NCBI GenBank assembly: GCA_963920575.1 | Contig: OY986974.1 | Location: 21,621,042 to 21,685,041 of the forward strand | Length of the DNA: 64,000 nt | DNA from: Narthecium ossifragum | Lineage: Eukaryota; Streptophyta; Magnoliopsida; Dioscoreales; Nartheciaceae | Direction: 5' to 3' | In this document: positions 10,169-22,100 of the stretch, one piece after another | How the letters are laid out: every line of letters starts with the position of its first letter | How positions within the stretch are numbered: the stretch's first letter is position 1 | The notes under the pieces: model-generated | The model's database searches: none | What the model was told of the DNA's origin: nothing | What the model saw: the letters and a program-made list of their open reading frames with translations, nothing else | Program-made: the position numbers and the translations under genes

Positions 10169-10914
10169 TGTTGGGGAATCTGAGGGGTCCCGACGATGCC
10201 GGAGATACACCAGATAGATACGGGGATGTCGCAGCGGAAGAGAAACAACCAAACCACAAAAGAAAAGGAAAAAGTGGAGACAAGGATTTACGTGGAAAAA
10301 CCTACCAGCAACAACTGGAAGGAAAAAACCACGGGCAACAAAGGAAATCTTCAGTATGAGAGAGAGATTACAACACCCAAACCCTAGCAAAGAGATATCA
10401 CCCAAACCCTAGTAGAGACAAAGATATCTCTCTCTAGGGTTGTCTACTCTCACACCTCTCACAATCCTCTCAATAACATCTCTATCACAAAGAGAAACCC
10501 TAAAAGCACCCTATTTATAGCCTCCAATAAACACAAATCCAGATTAGATCTGAGCCGTCGGATTTGCCCGTCCATGAGAGAAAGATCGATCCCACTCAAG
10601 GGAAGGATCGATCCTTGTATGCACGAGATCGAGGGATTCCAGAATTCCCGAGTCGGATCGATCCCACTATGTAGAAGCGATCGATCCGTCCCTAAAAAAA
10701 CTCAGCATCTCGAAGAAGCATCGATCTGTGGATCGATCCAACCTTGACCTTCGAAAATATGTGCTCTATGTCTCTTTGTTTTCCGAGTAGGATCGATTCC
10801 TCTTGGAGAGATGGATCGATCCGTTGATATTTTTCAAGGAGCGATCGATCCCTCTCTTAAAGATGGATCGATCCTACCTCTTCTGCCGTCATCTCATGGG
10901 AGGAAAACTCAACA
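10169..10914 (-). repeat. 5' LTR of the gag-only copia element
   Basis: TG...CA ends on the plus strand and about 746 bp long. It is longer than its partner mainly through a roughly 22-bp tandem duplication around 10380-10415 (repeated acccaaaccctag block). On the minus strand a TATA box (CTATAAATAG, 10511-10520) lies just downstream of the GATCGATC array at about 10580-10880, so the array is in U3 next to the promoter. Confidence 0.9.
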
Positions 10915-11043
10915 AATAACGGCAAGGCTTGGCTATATAATATTGGATAGCTCGAACACCAATTCTTCTGTGCTGACTCTGTTAATGGTCGAATTTATTT
11001 CCATGCTGTTTAGCTGGAGCCTGGACTCAGCTTGCTTTTCTTT

Positions 11044-12329
11044 CCAGGATGATGGCTGCGGACTGGTGGTTTGGAGATGGGCCATTAATCCTCTCACCAT
11101 GCATGATGGCTGCGAAGGAATGCTTGTTCCATATGGGGGTTGGAGATTTTATTGATGATGGTGGTTCATGGAACAAAGAGAGGCTAGTGGAGTTTTTTCA
11201 CCCGGAGATGGTACAGTGCGTCACGGAAGTTCCGCTGGTTTTACGGGAAGAAGCCGGGATGCCGAGATGGACAGGGAGCTCAGCGGGGGTGGTCACCACC
11301 GCGTCATGTTACCAAATGCTTGAGCAGCAGAGTGGGTTCCAATGTGCAGAAGATCAAGTTATATTGTGGCGAAGTGTATGCAGAGCTCCGGCAGGGCCGC
11401 GAGTACGTATGTTTATGTGGAAACTAATCCACCAGAAAGTTCCTACTAAATTGGCGCTCTGGAGTCTTTGTTTGTGTTCGGAGCGGGAGTGCCTAAGATG
11501 CCAACAAGAGGATGAGACGGCGGAGCATGTGCTATTCAGGTGCACCTTTGCCGCGCAGGTCTGGGAAGGGGTGCTGGGAGAGAGGGATTGTATAGGGAGC
11601 ATTTCTAATGCTCTTGAGGAACTGCAAAGGCCTTCTAAAACAGAGGGAAGGGTAAGGCGCAAGTCATTGATCGCCTACACGATGTGGGGCCTTTGGAAAC
11701 AAAGGTGTCGGTACGTGATGGAGGAGAACACTTCTGAAGCCAGGGACCTGGCTAGATCAAATACTTGGCAGGTTAATGAATTTTTTTTGGTGGAAAAGGA
11801 GAAGAGGATGGGGTTAGTGGAATGGGATGGGCTACTTCTTCAGTCAAATGCAGCTGTTGACATGGATAGGGGGATGGTCGGTGTGGGCGTTGTATGTGTG
11901 GATAAGGAAGATGTGATGCTATGGTTAGAGAGTGGGTCTCGAGTGGTCTCATCGGTACTGATGGGGGAGCTACTAGCGGTGCAGCTAGCTTTACGGGAGG
12001 CACAGAAGAGAGGAGTTCGACGAGTCCTAGTGGAAACAGATTCTCTGTTTACGGCAAATATGATAGAGGGCCGGATGCCTCTAGTTCGCGACTGTGATCG
12101 AGTAGTGAAAGAGATATGGTGGGAGAGACAGAATTTCACGGAATTCATGGTCCGATATACTCCTAGAGAGGAGAATACTCGACGGATTGGGTCGCCAAGA
12201 TGGCCTTACAACTAACTAATGTATTTGATAGGGAAGAGGGGACTAGCGGGGATGTCCCTAGTATCTCTCGTAGTATGTAATCTCCTCAGTGGAGAATCTA
12301 GCCTTTCAGCTTAATTGTCCAAAAACAAA
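11044..12329 (+). mobile_element. 5'-truncated LINE (L1-type) with 15-bp target duplication
   Basis: The 15-bp direct repeat AGCTTGCTTTTCTTT occurs at 11029-11043 and 12330-12344 and exactly brackets the element. The 3' end has a short A-rich tail (AAAAACAAA). Only the C-terminal third of the second LINE ORF is present, as expected for incomplete reverse transcription. The sequence from 10915 to 11028 and from 12345 onward was continuous before insertion. Confidence 0.9.
11049..12280 (+). pseudogene. LINE ORF2 fragment: zf-RVT and RNase H domains
   Basis: An open frame runs 11049-12215. It contains a zf-RVT-like segment (RMFMWKLIHQKVPTKLAL, then CLRCQQEDETAEHVLFRCTF) followed by an RNase H (RVT_3) domain with GVGVV, ELLAVQLALREA and VETDS motifs. 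The normal C-terminal DWVAKMAL block is found in the next frame at about 12183-12210, so there is a frameshift just before it. The reverse transcriptase and endonuclease domains are absent. It is a non-functional retrotransposon remnant. Confidence 0.85.
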
Positions 12330-12344
12330 AGCTTGCTTTTCTTT

Positions 12345-13183
12345 TGCTAGACCTAATTTGGAGCTCCGTAAGTCTGCATCGATGGTCACGTGAAAAAATA
12401 GACTGCTTTTCAGTTAAGCATGTTTGGATTGATATAAGTATGTATAAACCTCATTTATGCATTCAAATATTTTATTCATAATTTTATATAACTATTTTTA
12501 ATATTTATATAAATTTTTTTTTTTATCTATAATGTAAACTTATTATACCTTACTCTTGATTATATCAAAGTTATCATGCAATAACATAGACACAAGTTAC
12601 TCTGCATTATATTCAGGAGGTGTTTCTTTTTTTTCCCCTCTTTTGATCTGCCATTGACATCTATGCAAGATGCAAAACTTTTTTTTTTATTATCAGATGA
12701 GCCCGAAAAGCAGAACTAAGCAATACAACATGCCCCCAAAAGCTCAACTCATCAAAAAAAAAAAAAAAAAGAGGACCCCAAAAAGCCTCAGAACTATAAA
12801 CAAGCACTCATCAGAACTGCAAGAGAGGGGAGATCTCGAGTCCTGATACCAAAACCAGGAAAAACTTGGCTACTCGAACTCGAAAAATCCACTGTTTTAA
12901 GTGAGAACGTGTACAAGACACATCATTCAGATATACAATCCATATTCATCCCCTTTGGCAGAGGTACATCAACATGGTCATACAAAACGCAGATTGATCA
13001 AGTGCAATGATACAATCAACACTGGTAAAATTTCTATCCTTTTTTGTACAAGAAATATATGTTCGCTACAACTGCTATCCAGATGGTCACATACACTATT
13101 ATATCATATCATTGCTGGGTATGACACGATTGTTGGATCACTTCCATGTTGCTTAAAATAGATGAGAAGCTTTGCTATGCCAA
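12345..13183 (-). other. GCN5 3' UTR and spacer
   Basis: No coding sequence is visible. It contains T-runs (12509-12520, 12679-12688) and an A-run near 12753. The part from about 12900 to 13183 probably holds the GCN5 3' UTR, because the gene's stop codon is at 13184-13186 on the minus strand. Confidence 0.4.
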
Positions 13184-16100
13184 TCACTGCCCTTTGCCAG
13201 ATGTTTGGAGATTAGAGTGGACCTTGTTTGAGAAGTAATTTTCAAGCCTGAACACCACAAGAAACATGAGAAGAACCAATTACATCACAGAAGCATGACA
13301 CCGAAGTTTCAGAAAATTGAAAACTAGGAAGGAATCAGAACCATCGTTTCTAACCTCGTTGCGCACTTATAATATATGGTTTCCGGGGAGTTGTAGGTGC
13401 GTGCATTCGCGCACATTCTCTTGACATCGGCTACAAACATCTCAAATGTAACATAATATTGTTCCGATTCCAGCCTCTTTGACATGGTTCTTAGATCTGC
13501 AAGATCAGATACATGCTGAAGCCAATAACAATAACCAAGTCCACTTTAAGAAAGCAGGATGGCCTATTGCCTGATATGGAACCAAAATAAGCCATGGATA
13601 GAAGTAACAAACTGCAACCATTCTGTTAACCTTTCATGGAATTCTGTCTTAGATCAAGATTTATGTGAAAGGCCTCTTTGTAGCCTGGATAAAGATAAAG
13701 AGGAATAAAAGGTGGGCATATCGAAGTCAACACCATTGACAACTTTTACCTTGAGAAAAATGACACCCCCAATTTACAATCAGAATAAGCATGACACCAA
13801 GTGAGCAGAATATGAGCACATGTAACTCTGATTTGCATTGGGTTGGATCAGATCACCCAAGTGACCAGAATTTTGGTTTCTGGTCAGGTCACCCAAGATC
13901 AAGTTGAATCTGATCCGGGCAGGGTGTATGGTCCTTGCACCCTTGCTCAAGCTTGACCAAAGCCGACCTATTGCCACCCCCTAGTTATAATGTGGCTTGG
14001 TTGTTTTAAATTTTTTCACAAAGAAGATTCTTGTGCAGGCCAAATTTAGCTTATTTTCTAGGATAAAAAAAGCTACAAAAAATTAGAACTGCATTAGTAT
14101 TATGAATAGCAGTCTACTGTGTCCTAGAGAAAAGAACTGTGTGCATCATAAATTAAGGGAGTTTAATACTCGATCATAAACTGATGATATATAAGTCACA
14201 TTATAGAGATGAACATTCTTCCTTACCCATTGGATCTTTTATGACGTCATAGTAATCGGGCACATCACGTGCATCAACAGGCTCCTTAAATGGCCAAGCA
14301 TCAGGATGCTCATACATCATCTGCTAGAGAGCCATAGTTGTAATTTCGTACCAAAAAGAAAAGAAAATAAACTGTACTTTAACTTCATGATTGGGACTAA
14401 GCAAATATTCCTCTGATGAATATAATAGACCCCAATTGGTAACAACTAAATTGTACCTAGGCATGGTTCATTATATGCTCTGAAATTTGACAGTTGGATG
14501 AATTTGAATAGAAAGCCTAAAATTACCAAAGAATGGATTACATATACTGCCAGGTTAGATGTAGCACACGAAAGAGCATAGGTTAATTAGCATATCATTA
14601 TGGTACAAGTACAGAAAATCCAAATTCAGCCTTAAAAAATGTAACTTATAAACATATACATAGCATATGATATGCATGGATAACCAGCCGCATAGCCCCA
14701 TTGGCAAAGCAACCTGGATTTGGTGATCATTAGTCGAAGTGTCCTTATTGTCTCCAAAAAGTGACTCAGCCCAACAATTGAGGTCATTGAAAGGTGGGGA
14801 ACATCTAGAAGGCATTTGAACTTAACGTCTATTTTAATCCTCAATTTTGGGAAGATACCAATGACGTTCACTATGATTTCTAAACAATATGCTATTGACC
14901 ATGAAGCAAGGCATCAAAAACAACAATAAAGTGAAGATGATAGGTTGAAAACCAGCGGAAAAGGACAGAATTCACAACAGAAATGCCAAGTGAAGTCAAA
15001 CTGTAAATACGACTTAATTTATTACCACCTCGATCACAAAAAGCTAAATAAGGAATAACGAAATGAAAATTACATGAGAAATTAAAAACGACTGAGGAAC
15101 CTTCAGCTCTTGGCAGCCTTGGAAGGTTGATTCGACATCAGTGGAAGGAAGAATGCATCAACCACGGCAGAGGAGAAAGGACGGATCACCTGCCGATCTG
15201 TGATCAAAGAAAACGATACCTGAAGAATGGCATACAGATTGACCGGCACAAAAGCCATCTCCATCAATCTATGCTCATTGAGGAGACGGTGACAGGGGGG
15301 GATGAAAGAGATGTGTGGCAGAGGGGACGGCGTCAGGTGGGAAAAAAGTTGTATTGCATGCATTGAAATTCTTTCTGTCGGAGGTTTGAGAATCTATGAT
15401 AGGAAGGACATCTAAGGCTAAGGAAGAATTCTTTGAAGTCCATTACTGAGAAGTGGTGATATCAGCTCGTCTTGCTTGCAGGGAGAGAGGAAGCTTCCAG
15501 ACCACCTTTTCCCCACAATCATGACAATCTTGTTGAATCAGGCGAAGTCAGCTCACTTGAATGGCGACGATCACATATGCAATCTGAGAGAAAGCATGCT
15601 CCTTCCTTCGGTTCAGGTCTTTCCGAACCAAGGACTACATTCATTGAACCCCTTACAAATTTTATTGATGAGAGACGTAGCCTTTTCCCGGCTGGTCGAG
15701 TCAAGTCCAAGTCCTTTACTTTAGCCGGGTTCGCCTGTCTTTTCTTTCGCTTTCTAATTAAGACCCAGATGAAAATTCTATAAAGAATGAGGAGCATAGG
15801 ATCACGGTTGGTGTTGGACCACATAAACATGGACGAAGTTGGATAAATGACAAAAAATACACTGTATTTTCGAGATCAGCACCAAAAGGATCAATTCAAT
15901 GGTACAAAAGGCTCAAAAGGAGGAAGATCACTGCAAGTTAATCACCCAGTATGGACAGTGTCCAGCAACTGGTGGAAGCACAAAAACAACCTTTTGAAAC
16001 CTTCACGTATGGTTGGTAGAAGTAATTTCTTCCAAGAATGACAAGTGCTAGATGCAAAAATCCATCAAATAAATCCTACGAGGTGAAGAATCCAGGATGA

Positions 16101-19100
16101 ATTGGCATATGGTTCTGGCATCTGTGTTAACAAACAAGCCTACAAGTGGGTTACACCAGAAATGGAACTCGTACCACATATCATGACATTCATCTTCATG
16201 TGAAGATCAAAAAGGCAAATTTTGAGTTAGAAACCCTTCGAAAATGGAGCTGCCCTGATCATTGATCAAAAAATCAAACTGTCACTGCAATTATACTTCC
16301 ACAAAAAAGAAACTCTAATGGATAACTTTAATACCAAGGTAGCTCTCTCAGGCATCTATACAGCTGATGTATGTAATATCGTAGTGCATAAATTATAGTC
16401 TTATGCAAACTTCAGACAAAAGTTTATATACCCGATAATCACACGTGCATTTGGCCATGAGAAAGTAGTATTTTGGCACTTGCATATGGAGATAGATAGA
16501 CCATAAGATATAAACAGTCCTAGTGAGAGAAAAACAAGTTCCAAGGTCATAAAAAGAAGTGGCAGAAACATGATTAAAGATCTGCAAAAACATGTGGGTT
16601 CATACTTCAAAGCACAGTTTACCACTCCGGTTGACATGGACCTGCATGGCCAACAAATGTCACGCATGTGGGTTTCTTGCACCGACACACCTGTGGGTTT
16701 TTGGCACCGACACTATGGTCGGCACTCGCACATGAATTTGTACTTTGGTGCTGACTAGCAGCAGCACATGTCGACCGGCACAGGCCGGCATAGACCAGCA
16801 CGTACCGACACAGTTTTAATTGCCCGACAAGGAATCTTAAAATATTACAATTCTTTTAGTAACATTTTTTCATGTTTGATGCTCAAAACCAATTATTTTC
16901 AATTTTCATTGTCCAAAGACTCCAAACAACTCTTATCCACCCAAAAGGACCAAAACGCCCATTACGTACTCAAAATACTTTCTCAATGAATGTTTGTAAT
17001 TTAAATAACCTTCATCTGCTCTTTACTTTTTTATCTCTTTTGTTGCACAAGCTATGCAACATGTACTTCAAATGACAATTAAGTTCTCATCTTATTTAAA
17101 CTCACAATCAACCAGATTGATGGATACTTTAAAAGACACTTGGAATGGCTGCTGCTGTTAGTTTGAGGTTGCCTAAGCGTGCAGAGATGTTGACGTGGCT
17201 CTAGAACTATTGGGGCATATTTCATGACAACTACTGATTCCATAGCTAGGCTACTATTAAGAGCATGACTAGAGATGTCCAAGAACGATGCAACCAATTA
17301 AGAAGCTTAGAAGTTATATCGAAAGCTACCTACCTTTAGAAGTCCACGCATAAAGGTATTTAGTTGTTGACGATAGGCAACACTGTCTGTAGAAGTTGCA
17401 GTCTTAAATCGTGAGTGACCCCATTGATCGGGAGTCCATCCAGCCTCTCCTGTTATTGAACTAATTTAGTCCATAAGACAACTACACTGAAGCATGACAG
17501 GTGTAAAGTAATCGATCTACGGACGATCATAACTTGGAAGCACTAAAGATATTTGTATGTAAGCTTCCGTACAATCCTACATAAAAAGCTGAAATGGAAT
17601 AGGTTCTATGCTTCTGCATATTTGTATATAAGCTTCATTACAACATTTCAATCTCTAAATGGCCTAACTGCAAATTTGTGGACATCCTGATTACACAAAA
17701 ATCGACAGTTGCAGTCTAAAATAAGCTCTATGCTTCTAACGAAATGTATCAAGCAAGATATGATAAAGCCCTACACCATAGAAGCTTAAACATACCTCTG
17801 GGACAGCCATTTTTTCTCTTTCAGCATACTTCCTATTCCTTGTTGAGGAAGAGGCAAGTAGTTCAACAAGGTATTGTTTATCTGAGTCCACTTCCAGACC
17901 GTAATCACTAAGACCAACCAATTGAGATTTCACTACTCAGTCTTCCGACATAATACCAATGAAGAATTTGTCCCAGAAAGTTAGAGAACGTGCTTTTTTT
18001 GCATTGAAGTTTTAGCATCAATGATTACCAAAATCTTCACAATACCAGTCCACAGTGCCCTGGACTATCTCATATTCTAGAACTTTTAAGAGGTAATAAC
18101 TAATAAGATGTCACAACTAGAACCCTAAAAGGGCTACCTTCAAGAAATTCCTGCAATAGTTTATCAGCTACTATCTTATGATAACATCATCTGACCTTCA
18201 AAAGCATGGGCCAATTGAAAGTCTTAAACATCTCTGAGTTCTAAATGTAAAGATCATGTGTCCACAAAGTATTCATTAGATTGCATCTATTGGGTTTCAC
18301 ACAGAATGTCATATACATGAAGCAATTTAATGATAGTGAGAATTGAGTGGAACACCCAGATTGGCATGCCACCAACACATTAGGACTTCTGAAAATATAT
18401 GCAACATGGCGACACGTTTAAATGCTTCAAAAAAATTGGATGGTGGAACGAAGCAAAATTTCTGGGTAGAAATTCTACTTGCTCCACCAAATTCACAAAT
18501 CAGCTGATTTACTTGTACAAAATATGCCATGAGCATATGTTTTCAATTTTTCATGGTTTCAGTTGGCATTTAGAACTTTCCCAAAGTTCAAGCCGCGAGA
18601 CAACAAAACGACCTCAGCAGCAAATTGACGATCACATCGGGAAGTTCAGACAAGATAAGCATTGTGAGACCTAGGGTACCTGGGTATCGGTGTTCGCATG
18701 GAGGGCATGTGGCCGAACCAGTTAACCGAGTAAGCAACATAAATAATAAGAATATTAGTAACTCTTATAAGACAAAACACGTTTTAAAACCGTGATGGTA
18801 ATGATCCGCCAGAAAACTCTAAGGTTAAGCGTGATTGCCTTGGAGCGGTCCCGAGATGGGTAACCCACTGGGAAGTTTTCCCATATTTTCACGGTGAGCC
18901 AAAAGCAGACAATACTGTGTCGAGTGGGGCCCTCGGGTGGATCATGGACGGAGCCCACAGGCCCTGGCGGCCCCGGACGACGAGGGTCGTCCTACTCGTA
19001 TCAAAAGTTTGATGATTTTAAAATGGTGTATTATCTCACTATTTTTACCGCTTCCATATTTGCAAAAAAGAACTAGACGTATACATATGTTACAGAATAG

Positions 19101-22100
19101 GTAATGAGCATCAATGATTTCTTCAGAAAAGAGCCGGTAATTTGGAAGGAGAAGTCCAGTGCTAAACTCGAGCGGCATAATACAGTACTTTAAAGCAACT
19201 CATGGAATATAAAATAACATACAAGAAACTTCAAGGACTAAGACACGTGTTTTCTAATATTCAAAAGGAATAGAAAACCGAGAAAGGGAAAAGAACTACA
19301 GCTATTGTACTTACTCAAACCAGGAATATCCTCGAGTTTGGCGGGTTTTCGTGGAATACCAGCTTCCTTCTGCATGAAGAGAGTTGTTTACAAGAAATTA
19401 CTATGCAGAAAATTAAATTTCTCCCTTTTTTCAGTTTTTGGTTCATTCAAATCAAAGATTGCCATATCAGTGGCATGACCCATGCCACCAATTGACCGGG
19501 ACAGTACATACCGCCAGGACGGTCCATGCCGGTTGAAATGCCTTGGCACGGTTAATTGGGTCCCTTTTTTTGCAAAATTTTCCCCTTTTTGCTTCAATTA
19601 AAATATATTGAAGCTAAAAATTGTAATTGGCAATTACAAACAATATTCACCCATAATAAAAATCTCCAATTCATCCAAAAGACATACATTATCTCTTTTA
19701 TTCGAGTAGAGGGAAAATAAACAGTAGTACAAGTAGTATGATACATGGTACATAAAGTTTTAAAGTACATTATCAATACATCTCTCCTTTCCTGATTTTT
19801 CTTCTCCCCTCTCTCTTTTCCAAACCCTCATCTTCTTTCCCTCTTTGTTTCTTTCCTTCTCCCATCTCCCTTCTTCCTTCTCCTCTTCTTTCCCTCTTGC
19901 TCTCCTCGTCTCCTTTCCCTTTCTCTTCTCCTCTCCTCTCCTCTCCTCTCCTCATCCTTTTTGTTGAAGACAAAAGTGGGCATCGGGGCATCCCATCACC
20001 ACCAACCTCTGTAGTGTACCATACCAGTGTACACGTCAAAACCATATGTGATGGGTCTCAACCCGACTCCTGGCTGGGTCGGTAAATACCAGTCGGTACA
20101 GGACGTGCCGACCTGTATGGCAATCCTTGATTCACATCACTATTCGTAATTGACTTCATAATGGCAGTATTTAAAAGCTGAACATGTATAATCTTAATCA
20201 AACATGATTAGAAAAGAAGCAAACACATGATGATGCTAATCCTTTCAAGATATACAAACATTGAAACTTTTGGCAGGCATGGCATACAAAGAAGCAAAAC
20301 ATGAGAAACATCAACATCTGAAAACAGGAACCAGCATACCTTCTGAAAGTCAATTCCAGGGTAAACAATGTGACAGTTGGAGAGTTCTCTGATCTTCTCA
20401 TCAATTGCCTGTAGTTTTTAAAGAAAACATACGAAATGTTGATTGGAGTTGAAACTAATCACAAGATGAAATAACATTAGATTATAGAAGTTTGAAAAAC
20501 ATTTTGAAACTTATTGGACTTCATATATCCAGTAGAGGATCTAGATAGAGTTAGATAGCAAGCTAATGACTGCAACAAAGCGACTAGGTTACTACAAATT
20601 TGCAAGCCTGCAATTTAATCAGCTGAACTCTAACTGCTATAGTTAGATATTCATCTAACCATGTCTTGTGGTTTATCATCGAAGTGATCAATTGCAAACA
20701 AACTTGGTTTACTAAGAAAAGCTAGCTAGGGTAAATCCATGACGTCAATCCAAGTAAACAAAAGGCTTGGATAATATTAGGAGCTAAGACAGACTAATCT
20801 GACCTGCCTTTGACGACGTATCATTGTAGACAGATCAATGTAAGGAAGCTTCGGGTCAATTTTGCACTCCATTAGTATACCACCGTCATAGTCTTTAATG
20901 TAACTAAAATGTACAAGAAAAAGTATGGTAAAAATAATAACATAGAATATCCACTAAAAATAGCCATACACACTCTAATTCATGAACAAATGCACTAATA
21001 GTGCCATCAAAATTTAAAATCCATGGTACCAATAATTCTCACAAAAATCTGCAACATGAAGTGAAGCAGTTGCTGGGTTCATGATGAGAGAATATCCGCA
21101 TGTCTACATATCAGTGGCTAAGCCTTTGATTGGTAGGAGAGTTGAGAAATGAGACTAACGCGGAATACCTCTTTTATTCTAGAAAAAGGAACTGATATTT
21201 ATGCCATTCTTTCCATTTCTTTATCAGATGTAAGGTTATGTTCTTTATTTGCTACGATTATTTGGAATAAGTGAGGTGTGCGGCTGGAGTGAAAGCATTC
21301 AGCATGTAGCTAATATCATGTAGCCCCCCCATAAGATCAACAAAATCACTCAACCATATAAATAAATGATCTAGCTGAAACTGATACTCAACAGATGAGA
21401 TGTTTTCTTTTAAGGAGCATCCATTTGGAAAATTGAGAATACACCTACACTCTCTCACTGTTTTCTTTCTAACCAGAAGGTTTAATAACTTGGAACAACT
21501 ACAATGAAATCAGGCCGGACGGATAAGAGAACATAGATGTTAAAAAAAAACTGCAAAAGCCCATATCTCAAGAAATAAAAACTATGAAACAAAAATAAGT
21601 CGGTAGGCCCACAACTAATAAAAACTGATCTGGACCCCAACCTATGGAATCATGACCGAACCATTTCATCGGACTCAAATCATAGGCGATTCAATTAATA
21701 GGGTTCATCCGATCAATTCGAACTTGAGACACTAACAGGCCAGATTTGATAAAACAGGTTGGATCCGGCAATCGATCCCAACACTTCAAAATAAAGCTTG
21801 CTCCTTCCAATCGAAAGGTCCCTAACACTTTCACCGGCACCAAAACTGCCACTTACTGCTTGCCGGTATTTGGAAAACACAACCCCGGGTTCTTGCTTTC
21901 AATCCGGTGTTCTCTTCCATCTGTTGCTCCGTCAAATCATCTTATGCTTGATATAACCCTCGAGAAACATGTGTCGGCTACTTCTCAATGCCATTGGCAT
22001 GGCCATTCGTGCCAATTGTCGGCAAAGTGCACGTCATCCCAGACAAATGCCGGCATAGTGTGCTGGTGGCAAGAAAATCTGTGGCTATGAGTCGAGTATG

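Larger units (their letters stand above)
8175..10914 (-). mobile_element. Copia-type LTR retrotransposon with gag only (TR-GAG-like)
   Basis: Two direct LTRs (8175-8894 and 10169-10914) enclose a 1.27-kb interior. On the minus strand a tRNA-iMet-type primer-binding site (TGGTACCAGAGC, 10155-10166) follows the 5' LTR and a polypurine tract precedes the 3' LTR (8895-8903). The interior encodes only a broken copia gag, with no protease, integrase or reverse transcriptase. It is therefore non-autonomous and would have depended on a partner element. A target duplication is not clean: ataat/taata before and aataa after. Confidence 0.9.
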
